Shown piece after piece: positions 48,173-55,809 of a stretch of 64,000 nucleotides of DNA. The notes below the pieces were generated by a model. It did no database searches, was not told the origin of the DNA, and saw only the letters and a list, made by a program, of their open reading frames with translations. Source of the stretch: Paenibacillus mangrovi (GTDB lineage Bacteria > Bacillota > Bacilli > Paenibacillales > Paenibacillaceae). How positions within the stretch are numbered: the first letter of the stretch is position 1; each line of letters begins with the position of its first letter. The translations under genes were made by a program, and so were the position numbers. The stretch lies in assembly GCF_022898935.1 (NCBI RefSeq), contig NZ_JALIRP010000006.1, forward strand, positions 1 to 64,000. The letters are read 5' to 3'.

Positions 48173-48382
48173 TTACTTTTCGTCCTGGTACTCTTCTTCA
48201 AAGCCTTCAATAGCTCTTTTGCGCTTGGTATTTTTATGCTCGAGATTGTGGCGTTCTTCTCCCGAGATTTCATCAGCGTGCTCATCCAGGTAATCATTCG
48301 TTTGTTGAATATTCTCACGGGTGTTGTTGATGGCGTTTTGGATTTTCTCCGCATTGTCGGAACGGTCATCAGGTTTAGCCAT
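48173..48382 (-). CDS. tlp: Small acid-soluble spore protein Tlp
   Basis: 69 residues from ATG 48382 (an ATG two codons earlier lies too close to AAGGAG). Starts MAKPDDRSDNAEKIQNAINNT and is highly charged and helical, as in Tlp, a minor spore core protein made in the forespore. A possible sigma-G promoter precedes it. Confidence 0.9.
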   Translation of the reverse strand: MAKPDDRSDNAEKIQNAINNTRENIQQTNDYLDEHADEISGEERHNLEHKNTKRKRAIEGFEEEYQDEK

Positions 48383-48431
48383 AGTCATTAGTCTCCTTTA
48401 TGTGTTGTTAAGTCAGGATTTTGTTGCATCC

Positions 48432-48461
48432 TAATATGTGAAATGCCAATCATTAAGATGC
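48432..48461 (-). promoter_or_regulatory. Possible sigma-G promoter of tlp
   Basis: Minus strand GCATC (48461-48457), 18 nt, CATATTA (48438-48432); near GMATR-N18-CAWNMTA with one mismatch in each element. Confidence 0.35.
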
Positions 48462-48541
48462 CAAAATAGCGCCAAATTTATTCATTCAAACATGAAAAAC
48501 CCGCGATACGAAGGGGTGAATAAAAAAATATAAAAAAACAC

Positions 48542-48570
48542 TTGTCATGTCCCAAAAATTCTGGTAAGAT
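48542..48570 (+). promoter_or_regulatory. tRNA-Glu promoter
   Basis: TTGTCA (48542-48547), 17 nt, TAAGAT (48565-48570), 28 nt before tRNA-Glu. Confidence 0.65.
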
Positions 48571-48598
48571 AATTTTTGTTGTCACGCTTTGTTGATAC

Positions 48599-48673
48599 GG
48601 CCCGTTGGTCAAGGGGTTAAGACACCTCCCTTTCACGGAGGTAACAGGGGTTCGAATCCCCTACGGGTCACCA
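48599..48673 (+). tRNA. tRNA-Glu (TTC)
   Basis: Acceptor GGCCCGT/ACGGGTC, anticodon TTC in CCTTTCAC, T-arm GGGGTTCGAATCCCC, CCA encoded. Confidence 0.97.
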
Positions 48674-48783
48674 TTATTACTGCTTCGATGGGGATGAGAA
48701 CCCAATAGGGTTCGTCGGAGCATAAGCTTCGTTAGCACTGCATCGCAGTCTCGAACGAAGTGAGAGTATCCCCTACGGGTCAC
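48656..48783 (+). repeat. R4 element at tRNA-Glu with duplicated tRNA 3' end
   Basis: ATCCCCTACGGGTCAC (48656-48671, tRNA-Glu 3' part) is repeated exactly at 48768-48783. Between them lies R4 core copy 2 (48691-48767), homologous to 47994-48074 in blocks GGGATGAGAA, GTCGGAGCATAAGC and GCATCGCAGTC. Confidence 0.8.
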
Positions 48784-48817
48784 TTTCTTTTTGGCACACA
48801 TCCTTGTGAGTCATCGA

Positions 48818-48893
48818 GAGCCATTAGCTCAGTTGGTAGAGCACCTGACTTTTAATCAGGGTGTCGAAGGTTCGAGTCCTTCATGGCTCACCA
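48818..48893 (+). tRNA. tRNA-Lys (TTT)
   Basis: Acceptor GAGCCAT/ATGGCTC, anticodon TTT in ACTTTTAAT, T-arm AAGGTTCGAGTCCTT, CCA encoded. Confidence 0.97.
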
Positions 48894-48922
48894 GTTATTT
48901 TTAAGCAAGTTCCCTTATACAT

Positions 48923-49005
48923 GCGGTAGTGGTGGAATGGCAGACACGCTATCTTGAGGGGGTAGTGGGCGTACGCCCGTGGAGGTTCGAGTCCTCTCTA
49001 CCGCA
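48923..49005 (+). tRNA. tRNA-Leu (GAG), copy 1
   Basis: Class II; acceptor GCGGTAG/CTACCGC, anticodon loop TTGAGGG (GAG), long variable arm, CCA not encoded. Confidence 0.96.
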
Positions 49006-49014
49006 TAACTGATA

Positions 49015-49049
49015 AAGAAGCATTCGCGAAAGCGAGTGCTTCTTTTTGC
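49015..49049 (+). terminator. Terminator of tRNA cluster
   Basis: AAGAAGCA..TCGC with GCGA..TGCTTCTT and T-run. Confidence 0.75.
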
Positions 49050-49081
49050 TTATATTACGAACAAAATCCTTCGTCCACACA

Positions 49082-50104
49082 TCACCAGTTATTCACAGCA
49101 TGCTCCATAAAGGCCATCATGTCCTTTACTTCCAGCACCGTACCGTCGTCCAGAACGGCTTTGCCTGTGAACCGGCCGAAAATTTGATGGCATTCATTGT
49201 CCACAAACAGCATCTTCGTCTCTGTATAACGGTCGTACACCGGCTCAAAATCCATTTCAAAGCGGCCATCGTCGCTGGTGAATTTTTTTGGAGACATGTA
49301 TCCGCCTTCGGCAAGATCCACGTATACATGGTTCAGTTTATGGGAGGTTCCATTATAAAAAAGCATGTTTTCAGTGGCCGCCTCCGTATTACCGAAGCCA
49401 AAGCCGATGTTGAAGCCAAAACGTTTGCCGTCAATCCAGGTGCTGCCGTTGCCCCAGAACCATTCATGACTGAATGGCCATACGCCGCGTCCCCAGTCCA
49501 GGAGGCCAAAAGCGGTATCAGGCTCGAACGTGATAGTACGATCTCCCATTCTCACTGTGCCGCTGGTAGGCATGCAGTTCATTTTATGATTGTAATAAAA
49601 ATAATGCGGGTTATCATCAAACGGCGTTGCGATGACCAGCGACTCCAGATCGGGCTGAGAAAGCTCAATATCGATCTCCATATTATGCTGCACTTTGGGG
49701 CTATGGGTTTTGCAGCGGAGACGACGCCCGCCTCTGTACGCCTCAAACTGCATATCGATGTTTTTGCAATGAACGGTAAGATCTCCATGCTCGGCGGATT
49801 CCGGCATTTTCAGCCTGTTGAAAGGAAGCACAAGCATATCACTAACGGTATAGGTTTTTTCATTTTTAAAATCAATCAGCATAGCTGAGACATTCCCGGC
49901 ATAGGAGACATGGCCAATCGTCAGCTGAAGGCAGAAATCGCTATTAGAAACCTGGTAAAAGTCCCATTCTTTGATACGCCATGGCGCGGCTTTAATTGCT
50001 TTTCGATTGTAGTGCATGACCGCTTTGGTCGAATATCCTTTCTGCATCAAGGTTCCATTGGGATACAGCAAATCCGAGAACGTTGTAATCCGATGATTGG
50101 TCAT
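49082..50104 (-). CDS. DUF2804-family protein
   Basis: 340 residues, no signal peptide. Family features include DWGRGVWPFSHEWFWGNGS and FGFNIGFGFGN; a beta-rich fold related to lipocalin-like hydroxysteroid-synthase domains is suspected. No reaction is established. AAGGAGGATCTG precedes the ATG. The ATG overlaps the stop of a small upstream ORF. Confidence 0.85.
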   Translation of the reverse strand: MTNHRITTFSDLLYPNGTLMQKGYSTKAVMHYNRKAIKAAPWRIKEWDFYQVSNSDFCLQLTIGHVSYAGNVSAMLIDFKNEKTYTVSDMLVLPFNRLKMPESAEHGDLTVHCKNIDMQFEAYRGGRRLRCKTHSPKVQHNMEIDIELSQPDLESLVIATPFDDNPHYFYYNHKMNCMPTSGTVRMGDRTITFEPDTAFGLLDWGRGVWPFSHEWFWGNGSTWIDGKRFGFNIGFGFGNTEAATENMLFYNGTSHKLNHVYVDLAEGGYMSPKKFTSDDGRFEMDFEPVYDRYTETKMLFVDNECHQIFGRFTGKAVLDDGTVLEVKDMMAFMEHAVNNW

Positions 50105-50283
50105 AGTTTCAGATCCTCCTTATGTAGTGGTAGTATGGGAAAAATGTTGTTGTAAGCGTTTGCAAAACTAGCAACATAGCCGACGCCAGCTCCGAATATA
50201 CCAAGCAGCAAAGCAGTGTAGGTGGTGAAGTAAGACTTGTCTGCAACCAGCTCCTTAGTGAACATTATATGGGATAACTGCAT
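50101..50283 (-). CDS. Possible small membrane protein
   Basis: 60 residues from ATG 50283 with one hydrophobic helix (TALLLGIFGAGVGYVASFA). Its TGA overlaps the DUF2804 start. The ribosome site (GTGGTGA) is weak, so coding status is uncertain. Confidence 0.3.
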   Translation of the reverse strand: MQLSHIMFTKELVADKSYFTTYTALLLGIFGAGVGYVASFANAYNNIFPILPLHKEDLKL

Positions 50284-50334
50284 CAAGAATCACCACAAAT
50301 TTCAAATCATAGTTGATAGAGGCATACTGATATT

Positions 50335-50361
50335 AAAAAACCTTCTGCCTTAGGCAGAAGG
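50335..50361 (-). terminator. Terminator after MFS gene
   Basis: CCTTCTGCC/GGCAGAAGG stem followed on the minus strand by six Ts. Confidence 0.75.
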
Positions 50362-50373
50362 GGGAATCAAGTC

Positions 50374-51591
50374 CTAGCTTTCGATGGAGCGTTTATCTGC
50401 GTACATGCTGTTTCCTTCTTTGGAGCTCATCAGCAAATACAGGGCGTATACGACGATGAAAGCGCCAAGGAAGAGGGAAGAATAGCGGTACATCGCTCCA
50501 TAGCTGCTGAAGGATGCGATTTGCCCGAGAATCAAGGCGCCTACTGCGATCCCCAGGTCCAGCGAGTTGAAATACATGCTGTTGGCCATACCTTGCTGCT
50601 GGGGAGGAACCAATTGGATCATCCAGGATTGCAGCGTAGGCTGTACTGTACCGAAACCAAGACCATAGCATAAAGCAGCCATTGCCAGGAAACCGGTAGT
50701 GGTCGAATAAGACAGGAGCCAAAGCCCTCCGATCAGGAATATTGCGGAAGGAATCAGCAGGGCTTTATGTCCCTTCATGTCATATATTTTGCCGGAAATC
50801 GGCCGGATGATAATGACAGCGACCGCATTAAACAGGAAGAACAGCGAGGCGTTTGTCAGGTTGGCCTCTTTACCGAACAGGTTGATAAAGCTTAGTAGAC
50901 CTCCATAAGTAACAGACATGAGCAAATTAAGCAGGCTCGGGAGGAGCAGCGCTTTGGGAAAGCCCTTTTTACGCGGTACGGCTGTGAATTCTTTCGGAAG
51001 CGGGACAGGGGCATGCGGCTTCACCTTCTTCGCCAGCGGATAGACCAGCGGGAAAATGAATGCGATGACGATCAATATGGCGTACACGAGCGATGGAAAA
51101 CCTTGCTTTTCGAGCAGCATGCTGCCGATCACCGGACCCAAGGACAACGCGATGCTGGTGGAAAGACCAAAGTAGCCCATACCTTCACCCATACGGTGAA
51201 GAGGAATAACACCAGATGCCATCGTTGGCAGTGTGGTACTGCCCATTCCGAAGCCGACGCCATACACGATGCGCATTAACAGCAGCATTGCCAGCGTGCC
51301 GCTCCACAGATAACCCAAGGTAGCAAGAAACGTGAGGATGAGTCCAAGAAACAATATGGTGTTACGCTTGCCCTTCTCCAGCGCTTTGGCTGAGAAAAGC
51401 CGTGAGATGATAGCGGACAACGCAAATGCGGTTGTAAACAAGCTGACCATAAATGCATCCGCATGAAAATGATCTTTAACATATACGGACAGCGGGGAAA
51501 CAATCATCTGCAGGTTCAAGAACAGCAGAAGATTGCATACAGTGAGCATGACGAATTCCCGTGTCCATAGCTTATCTTTGATGTCTTCCAT
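50374..51591 (-). CDS. MFS transporter
   Basis: 405 residues, 12 predicted membrane helices. Loop 2-3 motif SAIISRLFSAKALEKGKRN and GFGMGSTTLPTMASGVIP resemble drug-proton antiporters of the YfcJ/EmrD-like groups. Substrate unknown. Eleven nt after the MarR regulator gene and probably co-transcribed. Confidence 0.87.
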   Translation of the reverse strand: MEDIKDKLWTREFVMLTVCNLLLFLNLQMIVSPLSVYVKDHFHADAFMVSLFTTAFALSAIISRLFSAKALEKGKRNTILFLGLILTFLATLGYLWSGTLAMLLLMRIVYGVGFGMGSTTLPTMASGVIPLHRMGEGMGYFGLSTSIALSLGPVIGSMLLEKQGFPSLVYAILIVIAFIFPLVYPLAKKVKPHAPVPLPKEFTAVPRKKGFPKALLLPSLLNLLMSVTYGGLLSFINLFGKEANLTNASLFFLFNAVAVIIIRPISGKIYDMKGHKALLIPSAIFLIGGLWLLSYSTTTGFLAMAALCYGLGFGTVQPTLQSWMIQLVPPQQQGMANSMYFNSLDLGIAVGALILGQIASFSSYGAMYRYSSLFLGAFIVVYALYLLMSSKEGNSMYADKRSIES

Positions 51592-51602
51592 TGATGTAAC
51601 CT

Positions 51603-52049
51603 CTAATCTACGAAAATTCGGTTAATATTCTCATTAATCTGTTTCATGATTTGATTCAGCGCTTGCAGCTGTTCATCCGAAATCCCGGCCACTAGCTCGT
51701 CGTTCAGACTAAGCTCTAGCGGAACGGTTTCATTCATCAGCCGCTGGACAGCTTCAGTGGCATAAATCAGATAAGCTCTACGGTCCCCCGGATCGGGTTT
51801 ACGCTGGATATAGCCTTTTTTATCGAGCACATCCAGAATGCGGGTAATGGAGGGCTGGTCTTTGCCGGATCTCAGAGCAAGCTCCTTTTGATTAATGCCT
51901 TCCTGAAGATAAACCTGGTAAAGAACGGACCATTGTTCGGGCGTAATACTGTACGGCTTAAGTTTGCCTGCAAACAGCGCGGACATTTTACGGTGCATAT
52001 TGCCAAAGCGGAATCCGATCGATTGATGGGTTGCTGTGAATCTGCTCAG
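51603..52049 (-). CDS. MarR-family regulator with probable CTG start
   Basis: 148 residues. Winged helix with INQKELALRSGKDQPSITRILDVLDKKGYIQRKPDPGDRRAYLIY. The start is set to CTG 52049: AAGGAG (52064-52059) lies 9 nt upstream, and earlier in-frame starts fall inside the promoter. An internal ATG (MHRKMS) has no ribosome site. Controls the MFS gene behind it and probably itself. Confidence 0.82.
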   Translation of the reverse strand: MSRFTATHQSIGFRFGNMHRKMSALFAGKLKPYSITPEQWSVLYQVYLQEGINQKELALRSGKDQPSITRILDVLDKKGYIQRKPDPGDRRAYLIYATEAVQRLMNETVPLELSLNDELVAGISDEQLQALNQIMKQINENINRIFVD

Positions 52050-52067
52050 AGAGATACACTCCTTAAG

Positions 52068-52112
52068 TATAATTGTCAAAACAATTATATTCATACAAAT
52101 CAAAATCGTCAA
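52068..52112 (-). promoter_or_regulatory. marR-MFS promoter with palindromic operator
   Basis: Minus strand TTGACG (52112-52107), 17 nt, TATAAT (52089-52084). The -10 is part of the dyad TATAATTGT-CAAA-ACAATTATA (52068-52089). Confidence 0.8.
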
Positions 52113-52199
52113 TCCAATTTTCCAATGGGAGGAAAAAAAGAAAAGCGATGTTATGATTACAAAATTGAAGGATTAAGACAGGATTAGATAAGGTTTTAT

Positions 52200-52862
52200 T
52201 CAAATACGGGAGGGGTCGTCCAGAACGGAAGAATATTTCGGATATAGACGACGGATACATTCCGGGCAAATATCGTGGGTAAACTCGGCAGGGGTATGCT
52301 TTTCAAGAAAGCTTTCTACCGAGTTCCAGATGTCATGCTCATCCCGAATTCGTTTGCATACTGCACAAATGGGTAGGAGTCCGCGAAGGGTACGGATTTG
52401 GGTAAGAGCCTCCATCAGATCATGCTCCAGCGTCTTGTTTTTCGTAATGTCCGTGAAGTAAACAATCATTCCTTTAACGGTATGGCTATCCTGATGAAAA
52501 ATGGTCGAGGCTTCAAATGAGAACCACTTCGGGCTGCGCTCAAAAGGGGATTGAAACTCGGTACGGAAATGAGGCAGTGTTCCATTAAGTACGGCATCGA
52601 GATCAAATGGGGTAGGTCCGTCTGCTTCGAAAATAGCGGCGAATATTTGTAAAAAATTCACTCCAGTCCAGTTGAAGGATTCAGGAACGCCTGTAAGCGA
52701 ATTTTGTATCCAGCCCTGATTAACAGAAAGGATATAGCCTTTGGAATCGAGAACCGCAATGGCTTGCTTTAGTGAATGTATAATTTCAAGAGAAGAAATG
52801 TTCGAAATAAGCAAATAAAGTCGCTCCCTCGATAGGAAATGGAAGTGCTTATTGAATGACAT
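52200..52862 (-). CDS. PAS-domain protein with C-terminal cysteine motif
   Basis: 220 residues. PAS domain (about 30-150: AIAVLDSKGYILSVNQGW ... GMIVYFTDITKNK), a short helix, then the module LPICAVCKRIRDEHDIWNSVESFL..HDICPECIRRLYP. That module is often found after PAS domains ahead of kinase or GGDEF parts. Here the protein ends with it and has no output domain. The four Cys could bind metal or a cofactor. Confidence 0.8.
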   Translation of the reverse strand: MSFNKHFHFLSRERLYLLISNISSLEIIHSLKQAIAVLDSKGYILSVNQGWIQNSLTGVPESFNWTGVNFLQIFAAIFEADGPTPFDLDAVLNGTLPHFRTEFQSPFERSPKWFSFEASTIFHQDSHTVKGMIVYFTDITKNKTLEHDLMEALTQIRTLRGLLPICAVCKRIRDEHDIWNSVESFLEKHTPAEFTHDICPECIRRLYPKYSSVLDDPSRI

Positions 52863-53042
52863 GGCATGCTTGTTCAGTCTGACAGAGGAGTTGAAATGGA
52901 GCCGCTCATGAGGAGTAAATGGGTAAAAGAATATGTTATAATGAATATAGCATAAGGAAAAGTATATACGTTTTTACGTAATATTGCAAGAATGCAATTA
53001 CTTATATACGTCGTTGAATGACGATTTGGAAGGCGGTCTTAT

Positions 53043-53396
53043 ATGCAATCCATTTACGATCGAATTGAATCGTTAATTAAAATGCGAGGGATGACGAAGA
53101 AATTATTCTGCGAGGAGTTGGGAATCAGCACAGGCAATCTGGGGGACTGGAAAAGAGGAAAGTCAACGCCAAGCACCAATAAGCTCGTTGAAATTGCGTC
53201 CTATTTTGACGTCAGCCTGGACTGGCTCATTCTAGGCAAGGAGCAGGAACCGTTTCTTATAAAAGAAAACGGCTGTACATACGATTGGAAAGAATGCGAA
53301 CAAACCAAGGTATCACTATCAGAGAGCGAAATAGAGTTCATTAAGGAGTATATTCATTTTATCCGGTATAAAAAGAAGCAGTCTTGCGATCGTTAA
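53043..53396 (+). CDS. XRE-family helix-turn-helix regulator
   Basis: 117 residues. HTH_3 domain (residues 5-60: LFCEELGISTGNLGDWKRGKSTPS) and a helical tail. Upstream (52960-53030) are several small dyads, including CGTC/GACG around 53015 and TTGCA/TGCAA, possible operators. Divergent from the PAS gene. Confidence 0.82.
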   Translation: MQSIYDRIESLIKMRGMTKKLFCEELGISTGNLGDWKRGKSTPSTNKLVEIASYFDVSLDWLILGKEQEPFLIKENGCTYDWKECEQTKVSLSESEIEFIKEYIHFIRYKKKQSCDR

Positions 53397-53493
53397 CATA
53401 TGCTTTTCCAATGCAAATCAAGAGGGTGGGACCTGCTATTCCTGATGGAGGGGCGGGACCTGCCGTGATCAGATTGAACTTACGACTTAGCTG

Positions 53494-53522
53494 TTTACAT
53501 TTTCGGATTTTAGGTGTATAAT
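53494..53522 (+). promoter_or_regulatory. tRNA-Leu copy 2 promoter
   Basis: TTTACA (53494-53499), 17 nt, TATAAT (53517-53522), 30 nt before the tRNA. Confidence 0.75.
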
Positions 53523-53551
53523 ACAAGAGTTGCTGAAAAAGTTAATGATGT

Positions 53552-53634
53552 GCGGTAGTGGTGGAATGGCAGACACGCTATCTTGAGGGGGTAGTGGGCG
53601 TACGCTCGTGGAGGTTCGAGTCCTCTCTACCGCA
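53552..53634 (+). tRNA. tRNA-Leu (GAG), copy 2
   Basis: Identical to the copy at 48923 except one base in the variable arm (GTACGCTC here, GTACGCCC there). Confidence 0.96.
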
Positions 53635-53652
53635 TTATAGTAAGAACAGAAG

Positions 53653-53685
53653 AAGATCCTTGCTCCGGCAAGGGTCTTTTTTTGT
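53653..53685 (+). terminator. Terminator of tRNA-Leu copy 2
   Basis: AGATCCTTGC/GCAAGGGTCT with seven Ts. Confidence 0.8.
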
Positions 53686-53729
53686 TTTTCGAGCTGTTTT
53701 TTGACGCGTAAAATTTAAAACGAACATGG

Positions 53730-53755
53730 AAAAAGAGGCCGTCGGGCCTCTTTTT
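53730..53755. terminator. Bidirectional terminator
   Basis: AAAAAGAGGCC/GGCCTCTTTTT. Confidence 0.75.
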
Positions 53756-53835
53756 AAGATATAGAAAAGTATAAACTTCGAGAAGTCCACATCCTTATAT
53801 CGCAAGGAAAACTACTGCTAAACAGGGTCTGTCTT
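53756..53835 (+). repeat. R1 intergenic repeat, copy 3
   Basis: AAGATATAGAAAAGTATAAAC...TATATCGCAAGGAAAACTACTGCTAAACAGGGTCTGTCTT, same family as 22410 and 46597. Confidence 0.65.
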
Positions 53836-53847
53836 ACTCGGGATATC

Positions 53848-54342
53848 TCAGCTCGAAGAAGAATCTTCAAGAAGCTTGATAATATCTTTCTCAATTTTAT
53901 CCGGCTTCGTTTGCGGCGCATAGCGTTTGACTACACGGCCTTGTTTGTCGATCAAAAACTTGGTGAAGTTCCATTTGATCGTCTTTGAGCCAAGCACGCC
54001 GGGAGCTTTTTCCGTAAGGTGCCTGAACAGCGGATGGGCATTGCCTCCCTTGACGTCGGTTTTCTCAAACATCGGAAAGCTGACGCCGAAGTTGACCTGG
54101 CAAAACTCCTCAATTTCCTCACTTTCTCCCGGCTCCTGATGTGCAAACTGATTGCTCGGGAATCCGAGAATTTCAAAATGGCGGTCATGGAATTTTTCGT
54201 ACAGCTCCTGAAGTCCCCGGTACTGAGGGGTAAATCCGCATTTGCTCGCCGTATTTACGATGAGAAGCACATGGTCCCGATAGTCGGATAAAGGAATTTC
54301 CTTGCCCTGCAGCGTGCGGGCGTGATAATCGTGTACCGACAT
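53848..54342 (-). CDS. Glutathione peroxidase-family thiol peroxidase
   Basis: 164 residues from ATG 54342 (GGGAGG upstream; a longer form lacks support). Peroxidatic Cys35 in NTASKCGFTPQY, then LGFPSNQFAHQEPG and WNFTKFL, the Gln/Trp/Asn tetrad. Cys instead of Sec, so probably a thioredoxin-dependent peroxidase acting on hydroperoxides. Confidence 0.93.
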   Translation of the reverse strand: MSVHDYHARTLQGKEIPLSDYRDHVLLIVNTASKCGFTPQYRGLQELYEKFHDRHFEILGFPSNQFAHQEPGESEEIEEFCQVNFGVSFPMFEKTDVKGGNAHPLFRHLTEKAPGVLGSKTIKWNFTKFLIDKQGRVVKRYAPQTKPDKIEKDIIKLLEDSSSS

Positions 54343-54369
54343 GTTCCCGCCTCCCTTCACTTTGTTCAT

Positions 54370-54600
54370 ATCATTCGCCAGACCGATGGTTTTGTCTCTT
54401 ATATCATATACAGCTTAATTTTAAACAATGAATCACTTCGTTTCAATCTACGGTTCGTTCAAAGTGAAGGACAAAGGCCTGATTTGCGAAAACGAGTGAA
54501 ATAGAGAGAATAGACGACTTTGGAGGAGATATAAAGTTTTGTAAGCGATAACTCAGGTTGAAATGCTGACTTTTTAAGCGATAAGCGATTTCGCGTTACC
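54370..54600. other. Gap without evident gene
   Basis: Between the peroxidase start and the kdp promoter I see no convincing ORF or hairpin. Confidence 0.5.
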
Positions 54601-54629
54601 TTTACACTAACTTCTGGCGGGTGTATGAT
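54601..54629 (+). promoter_or_regulatory. kdp operon promoter
   Basis: TTTACA (54601-54606), 17 nt, TATGAT (54624-54629); transcription would start just before the first riboswitch. Confidence 0.65.
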
Positions 54630-54654
54630 TCAATCTGAATTCAAGACGTTTCCA

Positions 54655-54850
54655 TTTTTTGAATCGCTGAGTTTCCATTCATAGGGGTGGAAATCGGGGG
54701 AACCAATCGCGTGTATTCCAGTTATTCGGTGTGAGAGTCGGAGACTGGGGATGCCGCAGGGGTGAATCCTGTGAACGGGTACCATGGACCCGGACACGGG
54801 TAGAGCGACTCTCACCGCTCGAATCCGTCAGCTAACCTCGTAAGCGTTGT
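54655..54850 (+). promoter_or_regulatory. c-di-AMP riboswitch (ydaO-yuaA), copy 1
   Basis: Conserved blocks in order: CGGGGGAACCAA (54695-54706), GGGGTGAATCC, GACTCTCACCGCTCGAATCCG, and the hallmark GTCAGCTAACCTCGTAAGCG ending at 54846. In this class ligand binding promotes termination. Confidence 0.93.
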
Positions 54851-54891
54851 TTGAGAGAGGAATGATGAAACTTGTGATCGATGTCCATCGG

Positions 54892-54925
54892 CCACAGGGG
54901 ATCAATTGACCTCTGTGGTTTTTTA
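54892..54925 (+). terminator. Expression-platform terminator of riboswitch 1
   Basis: CCACAGGGG/CCTCTGTGG and six Ts, 45 nt after the aptamer. Confidence 0.85.
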
Positions 54926-54965
54926 TTGCCAAAAATGCTGTGAAACAGCGAAAATTAAACATTTG

Positions 54966-55135
54966 AACGTCTTTAACGCTGAGTTCCGGCCTTGGGCCGG
55001 AAGCGGGGGACCCAAGTCGCACCATCATGCCATAGGCATCGTGGCGCCGGGGTGAATCCCTCTGTCCTGTAAAGGGACAGTAGGGATGGGCGACTCTCAC
55101 GCCCTAATCCGTCAGCTAACCTCGTAAGCGTATAG
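54966..55135 (+). promoter_or_regulatory. c-di-AMP riboswitch (ydaO-yuaA), copy 2
   Basis: A second full set: AACGCTGAGTTCC, CGGGGGACCCAAG, GGGGTGAATCCC, CGACTCTCACGCCC, and GTCAGCTAACCTCGTAAGCG ending at 55131. Confidence 0.93.
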
Positions 55136-55194
55136 GGAGAGGCAGCATTTGTCGTGAGCATATTTTCATGGCTTTCTTTCGTCATGAATTTTTG

Positions 55195-55232
55195 AGGCCG
55201 CGGGAAAGGTTATCTTTCCTGCGGCCTATTTA
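55195..55232 (+). terminator. Probable terminator of riboswitch 2
   Basis: AGGCCGCGGGAAAG pairs with CTTTCCTGCGGCCT, followed by a weak ATTTAT tract. Confidence 0.65.
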
Positions 55233-55271
55233 TGTTGCAGGGCAATCTGCCAGAAGGAGGAACACGTAGCC

Positions 55272-55664
55272 GTGGATGAGGAACTCATCATCGTCACAGC
55301 GCCAAACGAGGCCGGACGTAAATTTATCAAGTTATTAATATACCTGAAACGGCCTTTCGCCGTCCTTACCAATAATGCAAAGGAAGAACGTGAGCTGAAG
55401 AAGCTCGGGGCCACTCAAATGATTCGCATCGATACCAATGACACGGGTGATTGGGTCGTGCCGGAGCATCGAATCGGGCGGATTTATATTTTTGAGAACA
55501 GTCTGAATTTGACCTGCCGGTACTTGCAAATATGCCGGTCCTGGACATCGCGTCCGATCTACGTGATCACCCGGGCGGACAATTCTCCGGGAATTTACCG
55601 GGGACTCGGAGCGAATCACATCATTCATACGTTGAACGGCGAGGTCGGATTTTTGCTGAAGTAG
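55272..55664 (+). CDS. Rossmann/TrkA-N-like protein of unknown role, kdp leader gene
   Basis: 130 residues from GTG 55272 (AAGGAGG 11 nt upstream). Alternating strands and helices (ELIIVTAPNEAGRKFIKLLIYL; PFAVLTNNAKEERELKKLGA) resemble a degenerate TrkA-N/NAD-binding half-domain, but no clear GxGxxG is present. First gene after the tandem riboswitches and before kdpF, so a link with K+ uptake is likely; biochemical role unknown. Confidence 0.65.
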   Translation: MDEELIIVTAPNEAGRKFIKLLIYLKRPFAVLTNNAKEERELKKLGATQMIRIDTNDTGDWVVPEHRIGRIYIFENSLNLTCRYLQICRSWTSRPIYVITRADNSPGIYRGLGANHIIHTLNGEVGFLLK

Positions 55665-55701
55665 ATCTTATTCGGGAATGCAAAAGGGGAGATATGAAGC
55701 C

Positions 55702-55809
55702 ATGATGGACTTTCTGATGATATTGACACTGGCCGGGGTATTCGGAGTATTTCTGCTGTTCCTGAATTGGTGCAGCCATGTCGTGGATGGGGGAGGGGGA
55801 GACCAATGA
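55702..55809 (+). CDS. 35-residue membrane peptide before kdpF
   Basis: From ATG 55702 to TGA 55809, one hydrophobic helix (MILTLAGVFGVFLLFLNWC) and a glycine-rich tail. GGGGAG lies upstream and the stop overlaps the kdpF start (ATGA), so coupled translation is likely. May be an extra small Kdp subunit; not recognised. Confidence 0.55.
   Translation: MMDFLMILTLAGVFGVFLLFLNWCSHVVDGGGGDQ

Noticed and set aside
47737..48369. 210-codon minus-strand frame across the tRNA cluster
   Set aside because: Translates tRNA genes and repeats; low-complexity repeated peptide results from the duplication.
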